NCBI RefSeq assembly: GCF_964355755.1
Contig: NC_092679.1
Location: 20,512,932-20,576,931, forward strand
Source of the DNA: Antedon mediterranea
Lineage: Eukaryota; Echinodermata; Crinoidea; Comatulida; Antedonidae
Direction of reading: 5' to 3'
Length of the DNA stretch: 64,000 bases
The notes under the pieces are model-generated. The model was not told the origin of the DNA. It ran no database searches and saw only the letters and a program-made list of their open reading frames with translations. The position numbers and the translations under genes were made by a program. This document shows positions 21,690-32,939 of this stretch, in pieces (the stretch's first letter is position 1; every line of letters begins with the position of its first letter).

Positions 21690-24600
21690 ATTCTTCTTGT
21701 CTTTACTCGTACAAAATAATATAACGGTCGCTAATTGGAAGTGTTTAAACTAAAGTGATCTATAATTGGAAGAGGACCCGTACAATTACTTGTTTTTTAT
21801 CACATGATTATAAACTATTTATTCTTCTTGTCTTAACTAGTATTTATTCTTCTTGTCTTTATTCATACAAAATAATATAACGGTCGCTAAATGGAAGTGT
21901 CTTAAAGTAAAGTGACCTTTAATTGGAAGAGGACCAGTACAATTACTTATTTTTTATCACATGATTAAAATCTATTTATTCTTCTTGTCTGTACTCATAC
22001 AAAATAATATAACGGTCGCTAATTGGAAGTGTCTTAAAGTAAAGTGATCTTTAATTGGAAGAGGACCAGTACAATTACTTGTTTTTTATCACATGATTAA
22101 AATCTATTTATTCTTCTTGTCTGTACTCATACAAAATAATATAACGGTCGCTAAATGGAAGTGTCTTAAAGTAAAGTGACCTTTGATCTTTCATTGGAAG
22201 AGGACCAGTACAATTACTTATTTTATATCACATGATTATAAACTATTTATGCTTCTTGTTTTTATTCATAAAAAATAATATAACGGTCGCTAATTGGAAG
22301 TGTTTTAAAGTAAAGTGATCTTTCATTGGAAGAGGACCAGTACAATTACTTGTTTTTTATCACATGAATAAAATCTATTTATTCTTCTTGTCTGTACTCA
22401 TACAAAATAATATAACGGTCGCTAAATGGAAGTGTCTTACAGTAAAGTGACCTTTAATTGGAAGAGGACCAGTACAATTACTTATTTTTTATCACATGAT
22501 TAAAATCTATTTATTCTTCTTGTCTGTACTCATACAAAATAATATAACGGTCGCTAATTGGAAGTGTCTTAAAGTAAAGTGATCTTTAATTGGAAGAGGA
22601 CCAGTACAATTACTTGTTTTTTATCACATGATTAAAATCTATTTATTCTTCTTGTCTGTACTCATACAAAATAATATAACGGTCGCTAAATGGAAGTGTC
22701 TTAAAGTAAAGTGATCTTTCATTGGAAGAGGACCAGTACAATTACTTGTTTTTTATCACATGATTAAAATCTATTTATTCTTCTAATTGTCTGTACTCAT
22801 ACAAAATAATATAACGGTCGCTAATTGGAGGTGTCTTACAGTAAAGTGACCTTTAATTGGAAGAGGACCAGTACAATTACTTATTTTATATCACATGATT
22901 ATAAACTATTTATGCTTCTTGTTTTTATTCATAAAAAATAATATAACGGTCGCTAATTGGAAGTGTCTTAAAGTAAAGTGATCTTTCATTGGAAGAGGAC
23001 CAGTACAATTACTTGTTTTTTATCACATGATTAAAATCTATTTATTCTTCTTGTCTGTACTCATACAAAATTATATAACGGTCGCTAATTGGAAGTGTCT
23101 TACAGTAAAGTGACCTTTAATTGGAAGAGTACCCGTACAATTACTTATTTTATATCACATGATTATAAACTATTTATTATTCTTGTCTTTATTCATACAA
23201 AATAATATAACGGTCGCTAAATGGAAGTGTCTTGAAGTAAAGTGACCTTTAATTGGAAGAGGACCAGTACAATTACTTATTTTTTATCACATGATTAAAA
23301 TCTATTTATTCTTCTTGTCTGTACTCATACAAAATAATATAACGGTCGCTAATTGGAAGTGTCTTAAAGTAAAGTGATCTTTAATTGGAAGAGGACCAGT
23401 ACAATTACTTGTTTTTTTATCACATGATTAAAATCTATTTATTCTTCTTGTCTGTACTCATACAAAATAATATAACGGTCGCTAAATGGAAGTGTCTTAA
23501 AGTAAAGTGATCTTTCATTGGAAGAGGACCAGTACAATTACTTGTTTTTTATTACATGATTAAAATCTATTTATTCTTCTAATTGTCTGTACTCATACAA
23601 AATAATATAACGGTCGCTAATTGGAAGTGTCTTAAAGTAAAGTGATCTTTAATTGGAAGAAGACCAGTACAATTACTTATTTTATATCACATGATTATAA
23701 ACTATTTATGCTTCATGTTTTTATTCATAAAAAATAATATAACGGTCGCTAATTGGAAGTGTCTTAAAGTAAAGTGATCTTTCATTGGAAGAGGACCGGT
23801 ACAATTACTTGTTTTTTATCACATGATTAAAATCTATTTATTCTTCTTGTCTGTACTCATACAAAATAATATAACGGTCGCTAATTGGAAGTGTCTTACA
23901 GTAAAGTGACCTTTAATTGGAAGAGGACCAGTACAATTACTTGTTTTTTATCACATGATTAAAATCTATTTATTCTTCTTGTCTGTACTCATACAAAATA
24001 ATATAACGGTCGCTAATTGGAAGTGTCTTACAGTAAAGTGACCTTTAATTGGAAGAGGACCAGTACAATTACTTGTTTTTTATCACATGATTAAAATCTA
24101 TTTATTCTTCTTGTCTGTACTCATACAAAACAATATAACGGTCGCTAATTGGAAGTGTCTTAAAGTAAAGTGATCTTTAATTGAAAGAGGACCAGTACAA
24201 TTACTTGTTTTTTTGTCATATGATTAAAATCTATTTATTATTCTTGCCTTTATTCATACAAAATAATATAACGGTCGCTAATTGGAAGTGTTTAAATTAA
24301 AGTGATCTTTAATTGGAAGAGGACCAGTACAATTACTTGTTTTTTATCACATGATTAAAATCTATTTATTCTTCTTGTTTCTATTCATACAAAACAATAA
24401 TAACGGTCGCTAATTGGAAGTGTTTAAATTTAAGTGATCTTTAATTGGAAGAGGACCAGTACAATTACTTGTTTTTTTATCACATGATTATAAACTATTT
24501 ATTATTCTTGTCTTTACTCATACAAAATAATAAAACGGTCGCTAATTGGAAGTGTTTAATTTTAAGTGATCTTTAATTGGAAGAGGACCAGTACAATTAC

Positions 24601-24840
24601 TTGTTTTTTGTCACATGATTAAAAACTATTATTACTCTTGTCTTTACTCATACAAAACAATAAAAATGGTCGCTAATTGGAAGTGTCTAAACTAAAGTGT
24701 TCTTTAATTGGAAGAGGACCAGTATAATTACTTGTTTTTATTACATGATTATTATTATATTGTTATTTATTCTTCTTGTCTTTATTCATACCAAATAATA
24801 TAATGGTCGCTAATTGGAGGTGTTTTAAGCCAAGTAATCT
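21690..24840 (+). repeat. Satellite array, about 132-bp unit, about 24 copies
   Basis: Head-to-tail units containing AACGGTCGCTAATTGGAAG, TAAAGTGATCTTTAATTGGA, AGAGGACCAGTACAATTACT and TTTATCACATGATTA. The distance between successive CGGTCGCTA words is 132 bp for most copies (21881, 22013, 22145) and slightly longer for others. Units alternate between sub-variants (CTAAATGG/CTAATTGG and GTGACC/GTGATC), which suggests a two-unit higher-order pattern. The edges are more diverged than the centre. Non-coding. Confidence 0.9.
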
Positions 24841-25014
24841 TTGAAAAATAAAAACTAGTTTGGCATTATTAACAAATAGTGGTCGTTAAAAAAAGACAAG
24901 TGCATGCGCAATCACGATCAAAACCTGAATCTCAAATCTCAACCACGGACGGTATTCAATCCAAGGGTCAGACATTATTAAACGCGCCGGACAGCATTAA
25001 ATTGTTGGAAAACG

Positions 25015-25115
25015 CCCGCGAACCCGTTGAAACATGCAATTGGACACTATCCAATGCTGAAAAGTGTCCACCCGGACACTTTTGAATGATGGACACATTT
25101 CAATCTTACACCGGC
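25015..25115 (-). repeat. Dispersed repeat family R2, copy 2 (inverted)
   Basis: Inverted relative of 3100-3195. The shared words CAATGCTGAAAAGTGTCC and AATCTTACACCGG occur in the reverse order. GC is higher than in the adjacent satellite. Confidence 0.5.
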
Positions 25116-25505
25116 GCCCACCCATGAATGCATCCACATATCAAACAAAAGTCTAATCATTCTCCGTTGCATGTTGTAACCAAGGAAGTCTAATACATTA
25201 GATTGACGTCACTCTCATTGCGTAAATACAGATCTACGGAAGCTGTATTCTTACGAGCCAGACACACGCAGGTTACTCGACGACTTATCTATGTGATAAT
25301 GTAGCCTACTCCAGATGACCACGTCTTTTCCCACAATTTTCGGCGGGGAAATGGAAACGCACAGCGGTAAATTTTTAGTAAAACCTGATCGATCGCAGGG
25401 CCTCCGCGTAAATATAGTAAACCTGAAAGTCCGAATTAATCTCTTACAAAACAGTTACAAAACATGTCTCTAAATTATGGCTTTATTTTTGTCGAAAGCA
25501 GACGA

Positions 25506-27332
25506 TCAAACGTTTGTCGTTTTAGAAACTTGTTCAGTTGTAGAAAACAGGCTTTCATCTCCCTCTACTACGTCGTCCGAATCTCCCTCTGATCGTCGAG
25601 GAGTGTTACCATTTGTATCTCTGGTTGGTACCGCCGAGTATTCTTCATATGTATCGTACTTATCATTCAACTCTTTCATCTGCTTCGCCTGCTTCTTCTT
25701 TGCGCGTCGCTTCCGGTTGATCGGTATCGAGGCGATAATCATTCCGATTCCGATAGAAACGGAAAATATGAGAACAAAAATCGGCATCCTAGCCATCAAA
25801 TCAGCCTCTGGCTGCTGGTACGATAGTTTTATCATGGCAATAGCAATAAGGTTGTTCTGAACGCCTGTTTCTATAGACACGGTTGCAGACGAATCTTGTG
25901 GAAGTTTTCCGACTTTTCGCGCCACCATGTAACCAGTGATGAAGCCGCATGTGGGTAACATAAGACTCCCTAGGAAGCAGTACCATGGGGAGTAGATAAC
26001 GTAGACATTGGAGTAAAGTCCGATAGATATCGTTAGAAGGATTAACGTTCCCGATAATACGTTTAACGATTTGATGCAGTAGAACGCAACCTTAGGAAAT
26101 TTATGCCGGATGAACATGCCAGTGAGGACCGGAATAGTCAACATGGACACTTGCACCATAATGTCTGCAAATGGAACGCCACCGCCTCCGCCGCCGCTAT
26201 CCTCATCGACAAAAGCACGGACGTATATAAACATGTTTAGCGGTAACATGCCCATAGCCAGGCAACTTGACACAAACGTCATAGTGACACTTTGTATGAG
26301 ATCAGCATCCACGAGAAGGGTGATCATGTTACTTAGGCCACCTCCGGGACACGAGCCCACCGTAACGAGCCCGACCGCCATCAGCGGGGTTAACTTCAAG
26401 AGCTTGGCGATGCAGAAAGCGTAGAACGGCTGACAAATGAACTGACATACTGGCCCTATTATGATAGGAAAAGGGTGTTTTAATTTATACTTTATGATAT
26501 CAAACTCCATTTTGCAACCCATTCCAGTAGTGGTAATAATCAGTAATGGTAACAATATATAATCAAAAATCTTGTCGATAACTCGTAAGTGACGAAGTGT
26601 TTTCACACGCAGACCCGGTGGTTGCTCGGCAGGACCGTGTGCGTAGATCTCCATGTGGGCAATGTTCACACGAACTCCGGTGATCTGGATTGTCACCGTC
26701 GTATTATCATCTTCCGATGAGGCTTCAATCAGAAACGATGAGTTACCGGCAATCAGAAAAGCTTCTTTGTTACCACTGTCTAATGCTATTTCCATGTGTC
26801 CTTTTAAACCAGTAACAGTCATGTTAACAGATAGTGTTTTCCCTTCCTCTATAAACAAAACATCAGGTTCAAATATTATTGCAAAATTTCCGTACTCGTT
26901 TTCTTCTTCCTTTCCACACGTACATACATGTGCATGTGGTATTGGTTCCATCTGAGTTGTCTGAACGGGAGTTGTCGTCTGGACGGAAGTCGTCTGAACG
27001 GCAGCAATAGAAGTTCGCTCAGTCAATATTGGCTTATTAGTCGTATTGCTGTACACAGCATACGGAGCCAGTGACGGCGCTGTGGTTGTTTTCTTTTTCT
27101 TTTTTCTATTCTTATCCTTGTTTTTTTTATTTTTCTTAGGCTTCTTTGTTTTGTCGATGGGAGCTGATGTATTGGCATTCGATATTGGATTGCTAACCAG
27201 AACATCAGGAAGAGCCTTTGATTCATCCAGTGCTGCGACGTCTCTGTCGCCTACATCTGGATCACTGTCAACCTGTGCCCCTACGTAAGCTACTACGCAC
27301 ATTGAGACGAGTAATACTATTGTGATCTTCAT
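25506..27332 (-). CDS. SLC10-family transporter with large extracellular N-domain (SLC10A3/A5-like)
   Basis: A single open frame of 608 codons starting at the ATG at 27332. A GTG 14 codons upstream is in frame but follows a splice-acceptor-like TTTTAG, so it is likely 5' UTR. Residues 1-20 are a signal peptide. Residues 60-82 are Lys-rich, 83-130 Thr-rich, and 150-245 form a beta-rich ectodomain with several Asn-glycosylation sites. From about 255 on, there are eight to ten membrane segments. Family motifs: GSCPGGGLSN (326-335) and ETGVQNNLIA (488-497), the sodium/substrate site regions of bile-acid:sodium symporters. The cytosolic tail (540-608) is basic, then acidic. The long N-domain matches the SLC10A3/A5 type, whose substrates are not well known, so bile-acid transport should not be assumed. 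The coding region has no introns. Confidence 0.88.
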   Translation of the reverse strand: MKITIVLLVSMCVVAYVGAQVDSDPDVGDRDVAALDESKALPDVLVSNPISNANTSAPIDKTKKPKKNKKNKDKNRKKKKKTTTAPSLAPYAVYSNTTNKPILTERTSIAAVQTTSVQTTTPVQTTQMEPIPHAHVCTCGKEEENEYGNFAIIFEPDVLFIEEGKTLSVNMTVTGLKGHMEIALDSGNKEAFLIAGNSSFLIEASSEDDNTTVTIQITGVRVNIAHMEIYAHGPAEQPPGLRVKTLRHLRVIDKIFDYILLPLLIITTTGMGCKMEFDIIKYKLKHPFPIIIGPVCQFICQPFYAFCIAKLLKLTPLMAVGLVTVGSCPGGGLSNMITLLVDADLIQSVTMTFVSSCLAMGMLPLNMFIYVRAFVDEDSGGGGGGVPFADIMVQVSMLTIPVLTGMFIRHKFPKVAFYCIKSLNVLSGTLILLTISIGLYSNVYVIYSPWYCFLGSLMLPTCGFITGYMVARKVGKLPQDSSATVSIETGVQNNLIAIAMIKLSYQQPEADLMARMPIFVLIFSVSIGIGMIIASIPINRKRRAKKKQAKQMKELNDKYDTYEEYSAVPTRDTNGNTPRRSEGDSDDVVEGDESLFSTTEQVSKTTNV

Positions 27333-27559
27333 TGTTGTTGTTTTGTTTAAATTCTGTTGAAGAGGTAATGTCACCTAAAAGAACAATCGATTTGAATCGT
27401 TTATTAGAAAAATGATTTGTAATTAACCATCACCATTTAACCACATCCCACCATACAAAACCTCTTTAGTACGGGGCGCAGTGGATTCTCGAAATACAAC
27501 AAATGCACCGCCGGCCCTTACTTTTTCCGTTTCACGGAACGGAAGACAGCGCCGTTCAA

Positions 27560-27780
27560 TTCTCAAAGCTTGATCCCACTAGGACGTAGTCTGGGTTCCA
27601 GACGAAGTTTTGGCTTAATTTTGTAAAACTATAAATATTTTGGCACATATGGCATTTCATACGTATACTACTTGCGCTTGTATTTTCAGACAAAAATCAA
27701 AACGCCGAAATAAATAAATACAGACTTGGGGCAAGTCCAACTAGGACGACAACGCAAGGATGTAAGCGCAAGTAATGGGT
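27560..27780. repeat. TTAA-MITE fragment interrupted by a hairpin-ended repeat (H1, copy 1)
   Basis: AAGCTTGATCCCACTAGGACG at about 27567 and CCAACTAGGACGACAACGCAAGG at about 27738 resemble the end of the TTAA-MITE family seen at 38-57 kb. Between them (27588-27741) sits repeat H1. H1 starts with the hairpin GTCTGG-GTT-CCAGAC and ends with the hairpin-like AGACTTG-GGG-CAAGT. Further H1 copies lie at 52827-52988 and 63470-63600. Confidence 0.5.
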
Positions 27781-28029
27781 ATTATCACGTTAGTTATCGT
27801 TCTTTTGAACTATGGACGCTATTCATTCTAACATTTGTATAAATAATATTTAAAAAGATCTAATTTAAACATACTAGTCTAGGACTCTAAAAATAGTTTA
27901 TTAAACAATGCTATCACTCAATGTTAATTTTTTTTTGTATGATCCGATATACTGTCTAGTACAATAAGGCGCTGTATGTAGTTGTTGGGATGAAAAGTCA
28001 TTCTCATCATTATGTATATACTGTGCAGA

Positions 28030-28431
28030 ACCAGAATAGTCGCTGATGGTGGTGCTGCTGATGGTGGTGCTGATGGTGGTGGTGCTGATGGTGCTGCTGT
28101 TAATGGTGGTGCTGCTAATGGTGGTGGTGGTGGTGCTGATGGTGGTGGTGCTGATGGTGGTGGTGCTGATGGTGGTGCTGATGATGGTGGTGCTGATGGT
28201 GGTGCTGATGGTGGTGGTGCTGATGATGCTGCTGTTAATGGTGGTGCTGCTAATGGTGGTGGTGCTGGTGGTGGTGGTTTTGGTGTTGATGGTGGTTTTG
28301 GTGCGGATGGTGGTGGTGGTTTTGGTGCTGATGGTGGTGTTGGTGATGCTGATGGTGGTGATGGTTTTGGTGGTGCTGATGGTGGTGGTGGTTTTGGTGC
28401 TGATGGTGGTGGTGGTTGTGATGGTGGTTAG
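28030..28431 (+). repeat. Imperfect (GGT/GCT/GAT)n trinucleotide tract
   Basis: About 400 bp of GATGGTGGTGCT-type trinucleotides. All six frames look open only because the period is three. The compositions (poly Gly/Ala/Asp, poly Val/Leu/Met, poly Thr/Ile, poly His) show this is microsatellite and not a gene. The lower half drifts to GGTTTTGGT. Confidence 0.9.
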
Positions 28432-28683
28432 AGTGTTCTTCAAAAAGGAAGGATTTACAGCAGTTTAATAATAGAATGTATTTTAAATATTGGTTTATCT
28501 GCAGATAGCGACGATTATCTTTTACAGTGTGAATTTGCTCATTGATAACTGTCACTCCATAGATTGACTTGTTAACTAGTGATAAGTTTATGGGCTGATG
28601 CGTCTTCACCTAATAAACTCTTTAGAAAACAATTAAACAATTGTGTTTAAAAATTTGCAATATTACACTCAATGAACCAGTGC

Positions 28684-28750
28684 TAATAATAATATACCAC
28701 ATTTATATAGCGCTCTTTTCATGAATAAACATGCTCAAAGGCGCTTAACA
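28684..28750. repeat. Interspersed repeat fragment with TTTATATAGCGC motif
   Basis: AATAATAATATACC, then ACATTTATATAGCGCTCTTTTCA and AAACATGCTCAAAGGCGCTT. Words of this type are common in interspersed repeats of many marine animals. A related GGCGCTATGTAAAT word with an ATT-rich tail occurs near 15150-15200. Fragment only. Confidence 0.4.
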
Positions 28751-31070
28751 AATAGTTCATTCTTATATATATATATATCGCATATAAGTATTCTTAATTT
28801 TGAATAGTCCTATAAAAATATGAATTTAATTTATGTCTCACCATCCCCATTTTATTCTTGTAATTGTATTTATCGATTTAAAATAATTATAATACTCTAA
28901 TAACATTTTTTTTATAGTTTCTATAAGAATAAGTCAGCAACGTTCAGTGAATCATAAATTTAGTATTTCTTTATTACGAAAAACGAGTCTCTGAGGTTTA
29001 ATAAAGACTTGAATTATACATCATTTCTAATGTCTTAAGCAGTTGTTGAACATGATGGGAAAGGGATGACGTCATAAGAGACAAATTATACATTAATAAT
29101 ACTGTAAAACTATAAATTGTTACATTGGCGAGTGTAATGTTTATCAGGTGATGTACACCAATGTAGCGACAGAGGATAGTAAATGTTTAGTGAGCATCAG
29201 AATGTGTTTATAATGTACTCAACGGCGATCTTGATATTTGTACTTGTTTTTTTTAAATCAAATTAAAAATAAAAGTGAGGTGTTTTGTTGTAGAAACATT
29301 AACACGTGACAATGAATTGGTATGTTGATTGCAGTTGTTTATATTGATTATTGATTATATTGATTTCGGCAAGTTCAGACAAGTATCAATTTGGCGTAAG
29401 TAATTAGACATGAAACAAAACATAACTGATCTGATCTCATCATAATCGATGTTGTGAAACATTCATCAAACAATTTTTTACACTATTATTGGCATTATGA
29501 CATCATAATTTTTAATTCTATTTAGTGTTCTTAATCCATGCACGGAGGAAATATTCCTCCATGCTCCATGTATTGTAAAATAAACGAATATTAAAACACC
29601 AAAAATGACTGGCTTCGTATTGTTACAGACTAGCCCCGTACCAACTTAGTTTGATGCCATTTACTTTGTTTACCGGAGCACAGTCACACAGTTAAGAACG
29701 TCATTAGCCGAGTTTTACTTTTCGATACATTAAAACGTGATGTGTTCTAGAGGGAAACAATATTTACTAACTAATTATTTTACTAGTTAAAATGAATTAT
29801 TAATAAAACTAAACACATAAACTAGTCCAGATTTGAGAAAAATGAAATGCTGTACTCTTATTAGAGTAGAAATATGACTATCTGGACTAGTCTAACATGA
29901 GCGTTGGCTCTGCAGAAAAATTCGACCTACCTGAAATGATTTCTTTTGCGGTGAACTTGTCCTTAACGAGTCTTGGTTATATCGTCATGTTCCCTTCTAC
30001 ACCCATGCTAAGTAAACCCTAAAATAAACCCAACACTTTATCAATACGTGTATTATCTGGGGGTAACATATCATTATCGACAAAACGAACACTGATTGGC
30101 GGTTGAAATTGTTTGGGGTAAAGATCAAAATCTGAAAATCAATAGTAAAGTATAACGTTGTTTAAGTAAAGCTTTACTATCTTTTGCTAAACTAGATTAG
30201 GATGTTGGGAGATATCATCAATCATAGTGGTTACTGTTCCAGGACATCACCTCTGTTCAGTTTGTTTTGGTTTGACCACTGCGATGATGGTCAATATACT
30301 ATCTAATGAGGTTAATGGCATTAGAATATATATTTTGATATTAATATTGTTTTAATAAACGATACTACTGTATAGTGAACTCAACATGTTGTACTTCAAT
30401 ACTTTTAAAATAGTGAATGTAGGCCTACATACTGTAGGTACGACTGATGTATGTTGCTTGACTTTCTCCAAGTACACACATGCACCCTGATGAAGAAACA
30501 GTATTTTCTAAAGGATTGGCACTTTCTTGCTATCTGTTTTCTACTTCTAGTTGTCCCATGACCCAGAGGGTCGTAAGGGTGTAATAGATGAGATACAGTA
30601 CACAGTTTTACTCATCATGAATTGTACTCATCATGAGTTGTACTCATCATGATACGATACAAAGGCATGCGTAGCCACAGGCAAACCCTTTGATCTCCGT
30701 AGCTTAGAATCATGTTGTTAAGAGGATCCTTTTTGCTGGATGGCTGGCAGTCGTTTCTAGCTTTCTTCTTATTCTATTCATATCTGCATTGAAATCAAAC
30801 ATTTTCATTTTAGTAATCGATTGATACATAAACAACGTGATATTCTTTATTCTGTTTTAAATCAAAGGCATAAGCATGTTTATTATGTTGTAGAGTGCAT
30901 ACCAATGGCTAGGCATCAATTCAGACATAAAAACGTGAACCTTCTTGTCGATACTTCTGAAGAAAATGTATACTTTTTAAAAATAAACGAAATTGTATCT
31001 ATTAAACTAAGAATGATATTATTACAAGATAATCAATTCAATTCTGATTAATAAAAAAACAAGGCCATAT
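28751..31070. other. Intergenic stretch without supportable genes
   Basis: AT-rich sequence. Near 30485 a CTGATGAAGAAAC word recalls retroelement 3' ends but has no stem II. A 76-codon open frame (30821-31051) has no recognisable domain and AT-driven composition. Confidence 0.45.
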
Positions 31071-31074
31071 ACAT

Positions 31075-31210
31075 GGCTGCAGTCTCGTGCTCAAATTTGA
31101 GTTAGTGTTTACCGACCGCCCGACCAACCAACCAACCACCTGATCGACCAACCAACCAACCGACCGATATAGTGAGCTGTAGAGTCGCGTTGCACGCGAC
31201 TAAAAAGTGG
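31075..31210. repeat. (CCAA)n/(CCGA)n tract with a perfect terminal hairpin
   Basis: CCGACC/AACCAACC tetranucleotides (31111-31168), followed by GTCGCGT-TGC-ACGCGAC, a perfect 7-bp stem with a 3-nt loop, and then TAAAAA. The tetranucleotide tract beside a compact hairpin suggests the end of a mobile element. Confidence 0.5.
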
Positions 31211-32142
31211 CATTGCCGAAAGATTTGAATTTCGCTTAACTTGCATTCAAATAGGCTTAAAATAAAAAACATATTACATCCATTTAAAAGGTTATTATAC
31301 AAAACAAGAATTACATTACAAAAATAGTATTTTAATAGGTGATCATTAGTTATACTAGAGTCTAATAACACAATTTTTTTTTATACAAATGAGAAAACAG
31401 AAACTAACGAAAAAAATAGAACATTTACTGTATTTCATGTAAGAAAATATCTAAGATGAATGAATGAATAAAATTGGTGGTAATTCAGAAAAATTTAACA
31501 GCTAAAATTAAATTCCAAACAAATACAAAACTGGTACAAGGCTTAGACAATCAGAAGTAAATTTAAATTTAATATATACATATATATTTCTAATTATCTG
31601 CTTTTTTATCGAGCATCTTTTGTTCAGGTCTTAAGTAAAACACAAAGGTTGTTATTGTTATTACGATACTATATCGATCGATCATGTATATATTTATATT
31701 TCTGAAAGTTCCACTCATTTCATAACTTAATATGCATCGTTTCTGAATAAATCAAAAAATTTCTTTTTACATTAAATTACGCATAGGCCTATTTACAAAT
31801 GTATTTATTTTTTATTTATTTAATAAAACCTCTAGAAGGAGAAGCAGTCTTGTACAACCTATATAATGACGATGATAATTATACATGACAAAGATTTAAT
31901 CTTTGACCTAGTTCCATATGCCCTTTTAAATGTCATTCTAAAATTATGATTTTGTTTTTCTTTGTTTTATTTTAGCTATAAAAAGGAATGAAATGAAATT
32001 TAACCCCGACTTATAATATTTACGGTACGTTTCTAACAAATATTAAAAACATGTTTATTGTCACTGGAACTGTTCAAGCGTGACTTCAATTATCAATTAT
32101 TATTATTACTAGAGGGTGAGCTCGCTTCGCTCGCTCCCCCCT

Positions 32143-32938
32143 CGCTAACCTAAGTGTCTTAAAAGTGTAGACGATGGTTCTCGGAATGATAATATTAATA
32201 TTGTAATATTGTGTGGGGCAGATCAAATAAAAAAAATACTAATAAACTACAAATGCTACAAAACAGAGCAGCCAAAATTATTACAAAAACAAGGAAATAC
32301 GACTCAAGTACACAAGCCCTGCAAAACTTAAACTGGATAAATCTTAATACTCAACTACATAATAATGAAGCCAAAATGTTATATAAAATATTCCATAATC
32401 AAGCACCACCATATCTAAACGAACTATTTACACCCAAACTAGACACATACAATACAAGATCAAAGGATGTATTAAAATTGAATAAACCCAAAACAGAATA
32501 TAAAAAAAAAAGTTTTTCATATCATGGTGCTAGTTTATGGAATACTCTAAAAAAACCAATGCAAAATGCCACAAATTTAAATACTTTCAAAAACTTATTG
32601 GTGTGATTTATTATTTATTTTGTACTCTTATCACAAATGTAATTAAGGTTTCTGTTCATATATTTTTGTTCTCTAATTTGTTATTTTTAAAATGTGTTAT
32701 TTTTAAATGTGTAATGTACTACTGTTAGTTGATCACGGCCTTGTAGAAGAACACCTTTATGGTGACACAAGCTTTTCCGTGTTAAAATAAAGTATTTATT
32801 ATTATTATTATTATAATGACTCGGGACGTAAACAGTTTTATAAGGACATTCTGGCCTGGACAATTTCGGTCGGTTACCATTATTTAAATGCTTTTGATAT
32901 TCGTAAAACTAAACGTACTCACTAACCTAAGTGTCTTA
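32143..32938 (+). mobile_element. Non-LTR retrotransposon (LINE) 3' fragment
   Basis: Holds the end of a LINE reverse transcriptase frame (32196-32606), a 3' UTR, and an ATT-repeat tail (about 32798-32814). The word CTAACCTAAGTGTCTTAA occurs on both sides (about 32144 and 32921). It may be a target-site duplication, although it lies about 100 bp past the tail. Severely 5'-truncated. Confidence 0.65.
32196..32606 (+). pseudogene. LINE reverse transcriptase C-terminus
   Basis: The open frame starts after a TAA at 32196-32198 and reads YCNIVWG...LQMLQNRAAKIIT...LYKIFHNQAPPYLNELF, then YNTRSK, KKSFSYHGASLWNTL and FKNLL. This is the thumb/C-terminal region typical of CR1/L2/Jockey-type LINE polyproteins, which copy their RNA at a nicked target. 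The endonuclease and RT catalytic domains are missing because the copy is 5'-truncated. The fragment itself has no internal stop. Confidence 0.75.
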
Positions 32939-32939
32939 A

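Noticed and set aside
28012-28609. Long frames on both strands (Gly/Ala, Val/Leu, Thr/Ile, His/Asn rich)
   Set aside because: All are translations of a trinucleotide microsatellite.
30480-30520. CTGATGAAGAAAC as a second hammerhead
   Set aside because: There is no stem II between the two core words, so it cannot form the ribozyme. It may be a decayed retroelement end.
30821-31051. 76-codon frame in the intergenic region
   Set aside because: No domain, no splice context, AT-driven composition.
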